Shown: positions 17,007 through 28,152, counted from the first letter of the stretch. The stretch: DNA of 64,000 bases from Tardiphaga sp. (GCF_028290495.1 NZ_JAQGJT010000187.1:1-64000), one strand, 5' to 3'. Program-made: numbers and translations. Notes: generated from the letters alone by a model not told the origin.

Positions 17007-17462
17007 CTACCTGTTCATCTGCCAGATCGCGGCATTGAGGGCGGTGGCGAAGATGACCCATGCAGCATAGGGCAGGAACAGCAGTGCGGCCGTGCGGTCC
17101 ACGCTCCAGCGGATCGCGATGAAGGCCACGATCGACGCCAGCAGTGCGGCGATCACAAATAGCGCTGCGTCCGGCCGATGCGCGCCGAAGAAGGTCGGCG
17201 ACCACAGGAAGTTCAGCACGAGCTGCAGCGTCCACACCGCCATCGCGAGCCCGATCGGCTCGCGCAGGAAAGTGCGCCAGCCCGCTATCGCGATCAGCAC
17301 ATAGAGGATCGTCCAGGCCGGCGCGAACAGCCAGCCCGGCGGATTGAACGAGGGCTTGGCGAGGGCGGCAAACCACGCGCCCGGGCGCGTGGTGTAGCCG
17401 ATCGCCATTCCGCCACCGAGCACGATGGCGAGAAAGGCGCCGAGGACGAGATAGCGCGTCAT
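17007..17462 (-). CDS. tspO: TspO/MBR family tryptophan-rich membrane protein
   Basis: A 151-residue, five-helix membrane protein. The family signature is clear: FNPPGWLFAPAWTILYVLIA in loop 1/helix 2, LQLVLNFLWSPTFFG in helix 3, and WVIFATALNAAIWQMN at the end. TspO binds and helps degrade or traffic tetrapyrroles such as protoporphyrin IX, and acts as a redox or light sensor in some alphaproteobacteria. The ATG lies ten bases after the thiC stop on the same strand, so it might be read through from the thiamine operon, although a functional link is not known. Confidence 0.92.
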   Translation of the reverse strand: MTRYLVLGAFLAIVLGGGMAIGYTTRPGAWFAALAKPSFNPPGWLFAPAWTILYVLIAIAGWRTFLREPIGLAMAVWTLQLVLNFLWSPTFFGAHRPDAALFVIAALLASIVAFIAIRWSVDRTAALLFLPYAAWVIFATALNAAIWQMNR

Positions 17463-17472
17463 GCCGCGCGCC

Positions 17473-19431
<1,959 letters not shown>

Positions 19432-20040
19432 TCAGGCGGCTTTGGCGGATGCGCCCAGCCAGTTGCGGACGCGTGTATCGGGATCGCTGTTCTGCGTGAC
19501 GTCGCTGACGACGGCGATGGAATCCGCGCCGGCGGCATAGATCTCGGCGGCCTGTTCGAGCTTGATGCCGCCGATCGCGACCAGCGGGATATCGCCGATG
19601 CGCTTCTTCCAGGTGGTGAGCTTGGGAATGCCCTGTGGCGCGAACCGCATCGATTTCAGCGTGGTCGGAAACACCGGGCCGAGCGCAATGTAATCCGGCT
19701 TCGCGCGCAGTGCGACTTCGAGTTCCTCGTCGTCATGCGTGGAAAGGCCCAGCGTCAAACCGGCGCGACGGATCGCGGCGACGTCGGCGTCAGCGAGATC
19801 TTCCTGGCCGAGATGCAGATGCCTGGCGCCGAGATCAATCGCGACCCGCCAGTAGTCGTTGACGACGAGTTTGGTCGAGGTACCTGCGGTCACTGCCAGC
19901 GCCTCGCGAAACAAGATCGTTGCGGCGGCATCGTCGAGATCCTTGGCGCGCAGCTGCACGGTGCCGACGCCGAGCGCCGTCAGGCGCTTCAGCCACGCGA
20001 TGGTATCGACGACGGGATAAAAGCGGTCAGGATACGGCAT
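19432..20040 (-). CDS. thiE: Thiamine phosphate synthase
   Basis: A 202-residue TIM-barrel protein that joins HMP-PP and the thiazole phosphate to make thiamine phosphate. Recognisable segments are [43 protein letters not shown] and [12 protein letters not shown], with the phosphate-binding VAIGGI and AVVSDV near the end. The gene overlaps thiG by 14 bases, so translation is probably coupled. Confidence 0.94.
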   Translation of the reverse strand: MPYPDRFYPVVDTIAWLKRLTALGVGTVQLRAKDLDDAAATILFREALAVTAGTSTKLVVNDYWRVAIDLGARHLHLGQEDLADADVAAIRRAGLTLGLSTHDDEELEVALRAKPDYIALGPVFPTTLKSMRFAPQGIPKLTTWKKRIGDIPLVAIGGIKLEQAAEIYAAGADSIAVVSDVTQNSDPDTRVRNWLGASAKAA

Positions 20041-20821
20041 GCCAGAACGGGGTCCCGATGACTGGAGTGGAAGGAGAAGCGAAATCGCGCGGGCCCATCA
20101 GGCCCGCCTCAAAGGCGGTGCGGCCTGCCTCTACGCCCAAGCGAAACGCTCTGGCCATCGCGACGGGATCGGCGGCCTTGGCGATCGCGGTGTTGAGCAG
20201 CACGGCGTCATAGCCGAGCTCCATCGCCTCCGCGGCGTGGCTCGGCGCGCCCAGGCCGGCATCGACCACCAGAGTGATATCCGGCAGCCGGTCGCGCATC
20301 AGCCGTAGCGCATCGGCGTTGACGATGCCGCGCGCGCTGCCGATCGGCGCGGCCCACGGCATCACGACCTTGCAGCCGGCATCGACGAGGCGCAAAGCGA
20401 CGCTGAGGTCCTCGGTGCAATAGGGGAACACCTCGAAGCCATCCTTGATCAGGATCGATGCGGCTTCGACGAGGCCTACCACGTCGGGCTGCAGCGTGTC
20501 GTTGTCGGCGATCACTTCGAGCTTGATCCACGGCGTGCCGAACAGTTCGCGCGCCAGCTTGGCGGTGGTCACGGCATCGCGCACGCTGCGGCAACCGGCG
20601 GTGTTCGGCAGCACGGAAACATTGAGTTCGCGGATCAGCGACCAGAACGCGTCGCCGGTCTTGCCGCCGGCCGACTCGCGGCGCAGGGACACCGTGACGA
20701 TCTGCGCGCCGGAGGCCTGGATCGCCTGCTGCATGATCGCCGGCGACGAATACAGCGCCGTGCCGATCATCATGCGGGAGTTGAAGGTCTTGCCGTAAAA
20801 ATCGACTTTGGATGTGCTCAT
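20027..20821 (-). CDS. thiG: Thiazole synthase
   Basis: About 264 residues from the ATG at 20821 ([20 protein letters not shown]); a 12-codon upstream extension is unlikely. ThiG forms the thiazole ring from deoxyxylulose phosphate, dehydroglycine and the ThiS thiocarboxylate. The motif [11 protein letters not shown] holds the Schiff-base Lys, and [13 protein letters not shown] and [17 protein letters not shown] bind phosphate. It lies between thiS and thiE. The 145-base gap to thiS is unusual for this operon and contains a palindromic repeat. Confidence 0.95.
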   Translation of the reverse strand: MSTSKVDFYGKTFNSRMMIGTALYSSPAIMQQAIQASGAQIVTVSLRRESAGGKTGDAFWSLIRELNVSVLPNTAGCRSVRDAVTTAKLARELFGTPWIKLEVIADNDTLQPDVVGLVEAASILIKDGFEVFPYCTEDLSVALRLVDAGCKVVMPWAAPIGSARGIVNADALRLMRDRLPDITLVVDAGLGAPSHAAEAMELGYDAVLLNTAIAKAADPVAMARAFRLGVEAGRTAFEAGLMGPRDFASPSTPVIGTPFWHAVS

Positions 20822-20841
20822 ACCGCCGCCCCAAACCCGGT

Positions 20842-20942
20842 TGTCATCCCCGCGCATGCGGGAATCCAGTATTCGGACGTGTTCGTGACGGAGCGGAGCA
20901 GCCGCCTTGTACCGGGTCGTTCGGTCAAGCCGGGCGATGACA
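20842..20942. repeat. Palindromic repeat inside the thi operon
   Basis: Ends TGTCATC and GATGACA form an inverted pair around a 101-base unit containing CCCGCGCATGCGGG and ACCGGGTC. It resembles the GTCATCCCCGC family of dispersed elements. It separates thiS from thiG within one transcription unit. Confidence 0.6.
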
Positions 20943-20966
20943 GCGGAGTATGTTGCACTTTCATCC

Positions 20967-21164
20967 TCACCCTCCCTGTCGCGGCGTGATGATCTCGATC
21001 TCGTCGCCGCTCTTGAGCGCCGTCAGCGCCCATTGGCTGCGCGGCACCACGTCGAAATTCAGCGCGATGGCGCAATGCGTGCCTTCGTATTCGAGTTCGG
21101 ACAAAAGCGCGTCGACATGCGACGCCTCGATCTCCCGGTGTTCGCCATTGACGATCACGCGCAT
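20967..21164 (-). CDS. thiS: Sulfur carrier protein ThiS
   Basis: A 65-residue ubiquitin-like protein ending in Gly-Gly (ITPRQGG), the C-terminus that is adenylated and turned into a thiocarboxylate for thiazole formation. The start [20 protein letters not shown] fits the beta-grasp fold. It overlaps the end of thiO by ten bases, which indicates translational coupling. No thiF is present in the window. Confidence 0.93.
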   Translation of the reverse strand: MRVIVNGEHREIEASHVDALLSELEYEGTHCAIALNFDVVPRSQWALTALKSGDEIEIITPRQGG

Positions 21165-22171
21165 TGCATCACCTCGTTATCAATCTCGCCACGCTGCACA
21201 TAGGCCAGCGTCAGCTCCGCCAGCGCCGGCGCCAGCAGGAAGCCGTGGCGGTACAGACCGTTCACCGCGATGCGCTGTCCGTGAATCGCGATGCGCGGAA
21301 GGTTGTCGGGAAACGCCGGCCGCAGGCCGGCGCCGAATTCGAGAATGCGCGCTTCGGCAAAGGCCGGATGCACCGCATAAGCGGCGCCGAGCAGCTCCAG
21401 CGCAGAGCGTACGCTGACGCCGCGGTCCTCGGCTTCGATGGACGTGGCGCCGAGCATGAAACGATTTTCGGCGCGCGGGATCACATATAGCGGCCAGCGC
21501 GGATGCATCAGGCGCACCGGGCGCGACAATTGCACTTCGTCGGTTTCGATGATGATGATCTCGCCCTTGACGCCGCGCAGCGCCGGCTGCTTGTCACGCG
21601 CGGCGATGCCGCGGCAGTCGATCACCAAGCCCTTGAGGTCTTCCGGCTGCTGTTCGCTGTTGTAGCGGATGGTGCCGCCAGCGGCCTCGATCTCCGCATG
21701 CAGTTGGGGAAGCACGCGGCGCGGTTCCACGTGGCCCTCGCCGGGATAGAATAGCGCGTCGCGATAGCGGCCTTCGAGGGAGGGTTCGATCTCGGCCAAT
21801 GCTGCGGCATCGAGCCGTGTGTGGCCGGAGGTCATCTTGGCAAAGCGATCATAGTCGGCGCGGTCGCGGGCGTGCGCCACGACGAGCGAGCCGTTGAACG
21901 GCGTGTCCGGAAGAGCATTCCGCCACAGGTCCAGCGCGCGCAGGCCGAGCCGCGACACCACGGGCTCCGAAACCTCGGCCTCGCACCACGGCGCCAGCAT
22001 GCCACCGGCCCAGTGGCTGGTGGCATCGCGCATGCCCTTGTCGCTGCGTTCGTGCAGCGTGACGGGGTGGCCCGCTCTGGCGAAGGTCAACGCCTGCCAT
22101 GCACCGGCAATGCCGGCGCCGATGACTGCTACGGGGGATTCCCCACGCGCAACTTGCGAGTTCTGTAACAT
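21155..22171 (-). CDS. thiO: Glycine oxidase ThiO (FAD-dependent)
   Basis: 338 residues. The N-terminal dinucleotide-binding motif is VAVIGAGIAGAWQALTFARA, and the C-terminal GLYRHGFLLAPALAEL is typical of the DAO/ThiO family. It oxidises glycine to dehydroglycine for the ThiG reaction, the aerobic alternative to ThiH. It is first in the operon. Its ribosome binding region GAAGGGACAGGG lies at the 3' edge of the TPP riboswitch only a few bases from the ATG. Confidence 0.93.
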   Translation of the reverse strand: MLQNSQVARGESPVAVIGAGIAGAWQALTFARAGHPVTLHERSDKGMRDATSHWAGGMLAPWCEAEVSEPVVSRLGLRALDLWRNALPDTPFNGSLVVAHARDRADYDRFAKMTSGHTRLDAAALAEIEPSLEGRYRDALFYPGEGHVEPRRVLPQLHAEIEAAGGTIRYNSEQQPEDLKGLVIDCRGIAARDKQPALRGVKGEIIIIETDEVQLSRPVRLMHPRWPLYVIPRAENRFMLGATSIEAEDRGVSVRSALELLGAAYAVHPAFAEARILEFGAGLRPAFPDNLPRIAIHGQRIAVNGLYRHGFLLAPALAELTLAYVQRGEIDNEVMQCA

Positions 22172-22282
22172 CCCTGTCCCTTCGCCGGCATGACCCGGAT
22201 CAGGTTCAAAGGGTCACCGCGGTCTCGCTGGAAATGCGAGCGTGCGGTATCTCAGCTCCTCGTCGGAGCCCCCCTCGGAACG
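22169..22282 (-). promoter_or_regulatory. TPP (THI-box) riboswitch controlling thiOSGEC
   Basis: On the minus strand the conserved blocks appear in order: GGAGCTGAGATACCGC, a variable P3a stem (GCTCGCATTTCCAGCGAG), then ACCCTTTGAACCTGATCC, GGGTCATGCCGGCGAAGGGA. These are the ligand pockets for the pyrimidine and pyrophosphate of TPP. The 3' end runs into the thiO start. The closing stem could form between CGTTCC (22282-22277) and GGGATG, which includes the start codon, so control is probably at translation. Confidence 0.93.
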
Positions 22283-22363
22283 ACTCTAATGTAAGCTCAT
22301 GGGCCGGGGTGTCAACGCACGCCGGCGGTCGTGCACCGATAATGGCCGTTGTTACGGCGCTCT

Positions 22364-22840
22364 TTACGGCTGTGGAACCTGCGCGTTGGCGCTGGTCAGC
22401 TCGTCCATCCGGGGAATCGCAAGCAGGGGCTCGTGCTTGTTACGCTGGCGCTTGGCTGCGTAGTAATAGCCGCCGGCATAATAAGACACCGCACGGTTGT
22501 GGTCGCCGCCTGCGGCACGGAACGCGCCGGCCAGGTATTTCACGGCGTAAGTGAGATTGGTCTCGGGATCGCGCAGGCCCTCGGCGGTGCCGGTGTAGCC
22601 GAGCCCGCGGGCGGTGCCGAGCTTGATCTGCATCAGGCCGATGGTGCCGCCGCGCCCGATCAGCGACGGGTGATATTTGCTCTCGCGCACGATCACCCGG
22701 TGCACCAGCGCCTCCGGCACGCCGTTGGCGCGGGCATGGGTGGCGACCATCGCCTCGTAATCGGCGCGCTGCTGTGCTTGCGCCGCGTGGGGAAGAAAAG
22801 TGGCGGCGATGAGCCCCGCCAAGGCAACCACAATGCGCAT
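22364..22840 (-). CDS. Lytic transglycosylase, single SLT domain
   Basis: About 158 residues from the ATG at 22840. A signal peptide ends near AAQAQ. The SLT (goose-lysozyme-like) domain shows the catalytic Glu in VHRVIVRESKYHPSLIG, the GLMQIKLGTARGLGY motif and the NLTYAVKYLAG helix. It is short, with no accessory domain, like the exported SLT proteins seen near secretion systems; none is encoded nearby. It would cleave peptidoglycan glycan strands in the periplasm. About 80 bases separate its stop from the divergent thi leader. Confidence 0.88.
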   Translation of the reverse strand: MRIVVALAGLIAATFLPHAAQAQQRADYEAMVATHARANGVPEALVHRVIVRESKYHPSLIGRGGTIGLMQIKLGTARGLGYTGTAEGLRDPETNLTYAVKYLAGAFRAAGGDHNRAVSYYAGGYYYAAKRQRNKHEPLLAIPRMDELTSANAQVPQP

Positions 22841-23058
22841 CAATCGGCCTCGAAATTCCGTCAGTCGTCGTCTAGCGGTGGCAGCCTTGCGGCCAGCCTA
22901 ACGTCAAAGAATCAATTGTTCGCGTTTATGGCCTGAATGACTCCTTTCTGTGGCGGGCAGCTCTCATGCAAGGGCGGGGAGGCCGGATTTACCAAGCATT
23001 ATGCCCGTTGTGGTTGGATTGACGCCACATCAGCCGCTTTCACCGCATCGGTCCGCTT

Positions 23059-24531
23059 ATGACGATCTCCGTCGCCCATTCCGTTGAAGCCGCCAGACCC
23101 TGGCGTGGACTGCTGCCGCTGTGGGTCGGCATCGGCGTTTATGCCCTGGCGCTGGTCGCCGGGAACCAGCTGCTCAACGATCCCGACACCTACTGGCAGA
23201 TCACCGTCGGGCAGTGGATTCTCGACCACCACGCGGTTCCCACGACCGACCTGTACTCCTTCACGATGCGCGGCCAGCCGTGGATCTCGACGCAGTGGCT
23301 GTCCCAGGTGCTGCTTGCGGGCTCGTATGGTGCGTTCGGCTGGGCCGGGCCGGTGGTGCTGACGGCCGCGGCGATTGCTGCTTCCTTCGCGCTGCTGACT
23401 CGCTTTCTCAGCAAGCGCCTCAGCGAAAGCACGACCCTGATCTTCGTCGCGGTGGCTTTGGCGCTGATGCTCGGCCATCTGCTGGCGCGGCCGCACGTGC
23501 TGGCGATGCCGGTGATGGTGGCCTGGGTCGGCGGGCTTATCGCGGCAATGGACCGCCGCTGCGCACCTTCCTACGCGCTGCTGCCGCTGATCGCGCTGTG
23601 GGCTAACCTGCATGGCGGCTTCGTGCTCGGTCTCGCGCTGATCGCGCCGATCGGCATCGATGCGATCTTCCACGCCGAGGTCCGCGCGCAGAAGGCGCTG
23701 CTAGTGCGCTGGTTCCTGTTCGGCCTCGCGGCTTGCGCCGCGAGTTGCCTCACGCCCTATGGCTGGGAGTCGCTGCTGGCCGCCAGGCGGATTCTCAATC
23801 TTGGTGCCGCCTTGGCGATGATCGGCGAATGGCGCGCGGCCGATTTCGGCCATGCCGGGCCGCTGGAACTCACCGTGCTGATCGCCTTTGCGCTGGTATT
23901 GTGGCGCGGCGTCACGCTGCCGCCGATGCGTATCGTGCTGGTGCTCGGCTTCGTCTTTATGGCGCTCAGCCACGTCCGCAATGCCGAGGTGCTGGCGTTG
24001 CTGGCGCCGCTGGTTCTGGCTAAGCCGCTCGGCGAGCGGCTCGGTCGTCCGGCAGGCGCCGAGCCCGTGTCGCCGCGCGGCCTGCTGCTCGGCGGCATCA
24101 TGGCCTGCCTGCTGGCTGGCACCTTTGTGTTCGCGTCAACGCAGGCCTATGCGCCCTATAACCGTAGCTCGCCGGCCGCCGCCGTGACCGAGTTGAAGAA
24201 GCTCAATCTCGCACGCGTGTTCAACGATTACGATTTCGGCGGTTACCTGATCTCGCGGGGCGTGCCGACATTCATCGACGGCCGCACCGAACTGTTCGGC
24301 GAGAAACTGATGGTCGATCACAACAATGCCAGCGGCCTCGCCGAGCCGGACAACCTGTTCCGGCTGCTGAAGGACTACGACATCGAGGCGACCTTGATGC
24401 GCACGCAGAGTGCGGCGACCAAGCTGCTCGATCATCTCGACGGTTGGCAGAAAGTGTACTCCGACGACATCGCGACGATTCATCTACGCAAGGCAGGCGC
24501 GGTGCATAGCGTCGAGCCGGTGGTGAAATAA
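23059..24531 (+). CDS. Conserved polytopic membrane protein (GT-C-like)
   Basis: 490 residues with about ten membrane helices. The first periplasmic loop carries NDPDTYWQITVGQWILDHHA and later RGQPWISTQWLSQVLL, an Asp-containing pattern like that of GT-C glycosyltransferase-type proteins (DxDTYWH...W...EWL). A soluble C-terminal part contains VFNDYDFGGYLISRGVPTFI. This suggests a lipid-linked sugar transferase or a relative, but no substrate is indicated, and no polyprenyl-sugar genes adjoin it. The ATG is weakly supported by a ribosome binding site. Confidence 0.75.
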   Translation: MTISVAHSVEAARPWRGLLPLWVGIGVYALALVAGNQLLNDPDTYWQITVGQWILDHHAVPTTDLYSFTMRGQPWISTQWLSQVLLAGSYGAFGWAGPVVLTAAAIAASFALLTRFLSKRLSESTTLIFVAVALALMLGHLLARPHVLAMPVMVAWVGGLIAAMDRRCAPSYALLPLIALWANLHGGFVLGLALIAPIGIDAIFHAEVRAQKALLVRWFLFGLAACAASCLTPYGWESLLAARRILNLGAALAMIGEWRAADFGHAGPLELTVLIAFALVLWRGVTLPPMRIVLVLGFVFMALSHVRNAEVLALLAPLVLAKPLGERLGRPAGAEPVSPRGLLLGGIMACLLAGTFVFASTQAYAPYNRSSPAAAVTELKKLNLARVFNDYDFGGYLISRGVPTFIDGRTELFGEKLMVDHNNASGLAEPDNLFRLLKDYDIEATLMRTQSAATKLLDHLDGWQKVYSDDIATIHLRKAGAVHSVEPVVK

Positions 24532-24613
24532 GTTTCGCCAACAAACTCCACCGTCATCCTTCGAGGCTAGCCGAAGTCGGCGAGCTTCAGCGGGACGACT
24601 GCGAGATGGCGCG

Positions 24614-25942
24614 CTACGCCGCTGCCTTGGCGTCCTTTATCGGCAGTGTGATGCGCACGATCAACCCGTTGGGCTGCCGATCGTTCAGCGTCATCTCGCC
24701 GCCATGCGCCACCACGACCGCGCGGGCGATCGAGAGGCCGAGGCCGAAGCCTGCGGCTTCGTGGTCCATGTTGCGGGCGTCGTCGCCGCGCACAAAGGGC
24801 TGCAGCATCGCGTTCTTCTGCGCTTCCGAAATGCCCGGACCGTCATCTGCGACTTCGATGGTCGCGCACTGCGCCGACATCGTCAGGCTGATCCGTGCCT
24901 CGGCGCCGAACTTGATGGCGTTCTCGACCAGGTTGGTGACGGCGCGGTGCAGATCGTCCGGCCGGGCCATCGCCATCGCGTGCGCCGGGCCGTCATAGCT
25001 CACGGCGTGTCCGACATCGGCAAACTGGTCGGCGATCAATTGCAGCGTGGTGGCTATATCGGTCAGCGTCAGCGCCTCCAGCTTGCGGTCGTTGCGCAGG
25101 AACGACAGCACGGCTTCCAGCATCGATCGCATCTGATCGAGGTCGCGCAGCATGTGGCGGCGGTGGCTGTCATCCTCGATGAATTCCGAACGCAGCCGCA
25201 ACCGCGTGATTGGCGTCCGCAGGTCGTGGCTGATGGCCGCGAGCATCCTGGTGCGGTCGTCGATCAGGGCGGTGATGCGCTCGCGCATCCGGTTCAGCGC
25301 GCGCGCTACCGAGCGGATTTCCTCCGGCCCGCGCTCCGGCAGCGGCTCCGCCGCGCCGTTCAGGCTGAAATTTTCCGCCGCCCTGGCGAAAGAGGACAAC
25401 GGCGTCGCCAGCGCGCGCGCGGCCCACAGCCCGAGCAAGGTCAGGCTGACGATAATGAACAACAGGGTCGGAAACCACGGCCCGCCCCAGAACGGGCCTT
25501 GCCGTCGCTCCGGCGTGATGTTGACGGACACCTGCGCGCCGTCCGGCAAAGTGATGCCCATGCGGTCCGGCGGCTCGCCGGCGATGGTGAACAGTTTGGT
25601 TTCGGCGCCGAACAGTCGCCGCAGGGTGCGCCGCGGATAGTCCTGATTCTCGTCGGCGACGGTCGGCGTTCCCGCAGCCACGGGTCGGATATCGAACTGC
25701 GGAAATGTATGCGTCATGTGGGCCAGCAGCCCCGGACGCTCGAGCGCCGGCGTCGCACTGATCAGCCGGACGAGTGCCGTCAATTCGCCGTGGCCACGGT
25801 CGAAACGGGAATCGTTCCGGTCGGGGCGCATCAGCACGAAGGCGACGGTAACGATGACGTGAATCGCGGCGATCGATACCACCACCAGGGCCGTTATCTG
25901 GCCGCTGATCCGTCGCAGGTTGAAGATGTTGAGCAGCTTCAT
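24614..25942 (-). CDS. Sensor histidine kinase (EnvZ-like)
   Basis: 442 residues. Two membrane segments (about residues 13-36, and about 155-175 in PTLLFIIVSLTLLGLWA) flank a periplasmic sensor region of about 115 residues, followed by HAMP. The phosphoacceptor His is in LAAISHDLRTPITRLRLRSE. The ATP site shows NLVENAIKFG (N box), VADDGPGISE (G1) and GFGLGLSIA (G2). The response regulator gene ends one base upstream of it, making a classical two-gene operon. The signal is unknown. Confidence 0.92.
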   Translation of the reverse strand: MKLLNIFNLRRISGQITALVVVSIAAIHVIVTVAFVLMRPDRNDSRFDRGHGELTALVRLISATPALERPGLLAHMTHTFPQFDIRPVAAGTPTVADENQDYPRRTLRRLFGAETKLFTIAGEPPDRMGITLPDGAQVSVNITPERRQGPFWGGPWFPTLLFIIVSLTLLGLWAARALATPLSSFARAAENFSLNGAAEPLPERGPEEIRSVARALNRMRERITALIDDRTRMLAAISHDLRTPITRLRLRSEFIEDDSHRRHMLRDLDQMRSMLEAVLSFLRNDRKLEALTLTDIATTLQLIADQFADVGHAVSYDGPAHAMAMARPDDLHRAVTNLVENAIKFGAEARISLTMSAQCATIEVADDGPGISEAQKNAMLQPFVRGDDARNMDHEAAGFGLGLSIARAVVVAHGGEMTLNDRQPNGLIVRITLPIKDAKAAA

Positions 25943-25943
25943 C

Positions 25944-26681
25944 TCAGTTCGCAGCGGCCGTTGCGATCGCCTCGACTTCCGGCGTGAACATGTAGCCGCC
26001 GGAGCGCACCGTCTTGATCAGGGTCGCATCCTGCGGATCCGTTTCTATCTTGCGGCGGATGCGGCTGACCAGCACGTCGATGCTGCGCTCGAACGAGCCG
26101 GCATTGCGGCCCTGCGTCAGGTCGAGCAGGCTGTCGCGCGACAACACCCGGCCGGGCCGTTCGCAGAAGGTTCGCAGCAGGTCGAATTCGGCGGATGTCA
26201 TGGCGACGCGGGCGCCGGCGGGATTGCGCAACTCGCGCAGTCGGAAATCGATCTGCCAGCCGGCGAACGACAACGCTGTTGCGCTCGGCGTCGCGCTGGC
26301 GTTCAGCGCGGTGGCCTGCCGTCGCAGCACCGCGTTGATGCGCGCCAGCAGTTCGCGTGGATTGAACGGCTTGGCGAGGTAGTCGTCAGCGCCCATTTCC
26401 AGCCCGAGGATGCGATCGACGTCCTCGCCGCGGGCGGTGAGCATGATGATCGGCACCTGCGACTCGGCGCGGACGCGCCGGCACAAAGTGAGACCATCTT
26501 CGCCCGGCAGCATGACGTCGAGGATCAGCAAATCGACCCGGTGATCGGCCATGGCCTTGTCCATCTCACGGCCGTCGGCCGCAGTGGTAACGTTACACGA
26601 GTTGGTACGCAGGTACTTTGCAATCAGCGTACGGGTTTCGCGATCGTCTTCTACGACCAGGATGTTCGGAGATGATGCCAT
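25944..26681 (-). CDS. OmpR-family response regulator
   Basis: 245 residues: a receiver domain with acidic pocket (VVEDDRETR) and phosphoacceptor Asp55 in LLILDVMLPGEDG, a switch Thr (IIMLTARGED) and Lys (DYLAKPFNPREL), then a winged-helix domain (SAEFDLLRTFCERPGRVLSR ... SIDVLVSRIRRKIETDP). It is the partner of the downstream kinase. The 170-base spacer on its upstream side also holds the start region of the Ser-rich gene, divergently transcribed, which may be a target. Confidence 0.93.
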   Translation of the reverse strand: MASSPNILVVEDDRETRTLIAKYLRTNSCNVTTAADGREMDKAMADHRVDLLILDVMLPGEDGLTLCRRVRAESQVPIIMLTARGEDVDRILGLEMGADDYLAKPFNPRELLARINAVLRRQATALNASATPSATALSFAGWQIDFRLRELRNPAGARVAMTSAEFDLLRTFCERPGRVLSRDSLLDLTQGRNAGSFERSIDVLVSRIRRKIETDPQDATLIKTVRSGGYMFTPEVEAIATAAAN

Positions 26682-26851
26682 GCGGACTCTTTTGGCCGGG
26701 ATCGGAGGAGCGTGCTGAAGATTTTTGTTTCGTCATGTTTCTGGAACTATTTCTGCAACAGGACGCAACATGTCTGCAAGGCCATAACAAGTTCTCGTTA
26801 ACCATCGCGGTCGCAGGGTGCGGGTGACGAAAAATCACCTTGGAGCTCATT

Positions 26852-27451
26852 ATGACTTCGATCGCCGCAACTTCTGCTTCCAGCAGCAGCGCTTATCTCA
26901 CGCCCCTACAGAAGCTGCAGCAGGAACTGCAGGCCGAAGTCGCTTCCGGAACGGTCTCTGCCAGCGATTCCGATGCGCTTTCCTCGGCGCTCACCGATAT
27001 TGACTCGGCGCTGCAGAGCGGCCGCAGCAGTCAGTCGTCCAGCTCGCAGTCGAAGCCGACCGACATGAAGTCGAAGATCGACGACCTGATCGGCGCCCAG
27101 GTCTCCAGCGGCAAGCTGACGACTGACCAGGCGACCGAATTGCAGGACGTCTTCAAGTCGGCCTTCTCCGGCAGCGCCGGTGGAGCGGGCGGCCCAGGTG
27201 GTCCGCGCGGCGCCGGTGGCCCGCCCCCCGGTCCGCCGCCGTCGGACAGCGCATCGACGGACAGCAGTGATGCGACCGACTCCACCGACAGCACGAGCGA
27301 CGCCAGCACGGTGTTGCAGAAGCTGCTCGCTTCGCTGCAAGAATCGCTGGCTGCATCGTCTTCCAGTTCGTACAGCGCCAGTGGAACCGCTGCTTCGGCC
27401 TCGAGCAGCAGCGCTTCGTTCTCGGCGCTGCTGGTTGACTATACCAGCTAA
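26852..27451 (+). CDS. Ser/Ala-rich low-complexity protein of unknown function
   Basis: 199 residues from the ATG at 26852, preceded by GGAG at good spacing. It is very rich in Ser, Ala, Asp and Thr. A central Gly/Pro segment (GGAGGPGGPRGAGGPPPGPP) divides an N-terminal part with two helical repeats, each followed by a Ser/Gly turn (LQAEVASGTVSASDSDALSS and IGAQVSSGKLTTDQATEL), from a Ser-rich C-terminal part. There is no signal peptide or membrane helix. I do not recognise a family. It is divergent from the two-component system. TTAACCAT at 26798, a CtrA half-site, lies upstream. Confidence 0.6.
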   Translation: MTSIAATSASSSSAYLTPLQKLQQELQAEVASGTVSASDSDALSSALTDIDSALQSGRSSQSSSSQSKPTDMKSKIDDLIGAQVSSGKLTTDQATELQDVFKSAFSGSAGGAGGPGGPRGAGGPPPGPPPSDSASTDSSDATDSTDSTSDASTVLQKLLASLQESLAASSSSSYSASGTAASASSSSASFSALLVDYTS

Positions 27452-27468
27452 CAAATACGGCAGGCTTT

Positions 27469-27505
27469 CAGCCACCACCGTTTCGACCAGGACGGATGGT
27501 GGCTG
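27469..27505 (+). terminator. Hairpin terminator after the Ser-rich gene
   Basis: Arms CAGCCACCA and TGGTGGCTG, extended inward by CCGT/ACGG across a one-base bulge, followed at a short distance by CCTTTT. It lies 18 bases after the stop. Confidence 0.6.
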
Positions 27506-27563
27506 TTCCCGCAAAGTTGCCTTTTATAGCGGTGCCTCTTTTTGACAATTGGCTCCGGGAACC

Positions 27564-27588
27564 GGAACAGGCTTATAGCTTCCGCGTT
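27564..27588 (+). promoter_or_regulatory. EcfG-type general stress promoter
   Basis: GGAAC (27564-27568), a 16-base spacer and CGTT (27585-27588) match the -35/-10 consensus of EcfG sigma factors in Rhizobiales. The start codon of the PRC-barrel gene lies 31 bases after the -10, giving a leader of about 25 bases. Confidence 0.78.
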
Positions 27589-27618
27589 GCTCCCGTGTCA
27601 CTCAAACAGGAGGAACAT

Positions 27619-28152
27619 ATGTTCAAAACATATATGACCGCTGGTTTGCTGGGTTCCGCACTGCTGGCCTCAGCCGCTTTCGCTCAAAGCCCTGCCGCCA
27701 CCACGACAACTCCCGCCGCAGCGCCGGTGACGGCTTCGGACTCCAGCTTCAACGGAAACTGGCGCGCCTCGAAGGTTGTCGGCCTCAGCGTCTATAACGA
27801 CAGCAATGAGAGCCTCGGTTCAATCAACGATCTGCTGACCGACAAGAGCGGTGGCATCAAGGCTGTTGTGATCGGCGTCGGTGGCTTCCTTGGCGTAGGC
27901 GAGCATCTGGTCGCCGTGCCGTTCGACAAGATCAAGTTCGTCAACGAACCGGTCGTCACCAATACCGCCGCGACCGGCGGCAGCATGAGCGGCGCCCGGC
28001 CGCCCGCCGCCGGCACCGGCATGACCACGGGCTCGGCGCCCGCGGCGCCGACCGCCGCGAAGCCCAATCCCTGGTACCCCGACCACGCGGTCCTCAGCGC
28101 CACCAAGGATCAGCTCAAAGGCATGACCGAGTTCAAGTATACGACGAACTAG
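27619..28152 (+). CDS. Exported PRC-barrel domain protein
   Basis: 177 residues from the ATG at 27619, with AGGAGGAA just upstream. A signal peptide ends near SAAFAQ. The PRC-barrel segment begins ASKVVGLSVYNDSNESLGSI and continues NDLLTDKSGGIKAVVIGVGG and FLGVGEHLVAVPFDKIKF. A Pro/Ala/Thr-rich linker follows, then a short Tyr/Lys-rich tail (NPWYPDHAVLSATKDQLKG). PRC-barrel proteins are common targets of the EcfG stress regulon, and the promoter here supports that. The molecular role in the periplasm is unknown. Confidence 0.85.
   Translation: MFKTYMTAGLLGSALLASAAFAQSPAATTTTPAAAPVTASDSSFNGNWRASKVVGLSVYNDSNESLGSINDLLTDKSGGIKAVVIGVGGFLGVGEHLVAVPFDKIKFVNEPVVTNTAATGGSMSGARPPAAGTGMTTGSAPAAPTAAKPNPWYPDHAVLSATKDQLKGMTEFKYTTN

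Noticed and set aside
24541-24600. Possible further copy of the GTCATCC palindromic repeat between the membrane protein and the kinase gene
   Set aside because: Only the start CCGTCATCCTTCGAGG resembles the family; no clear inverted end was found.
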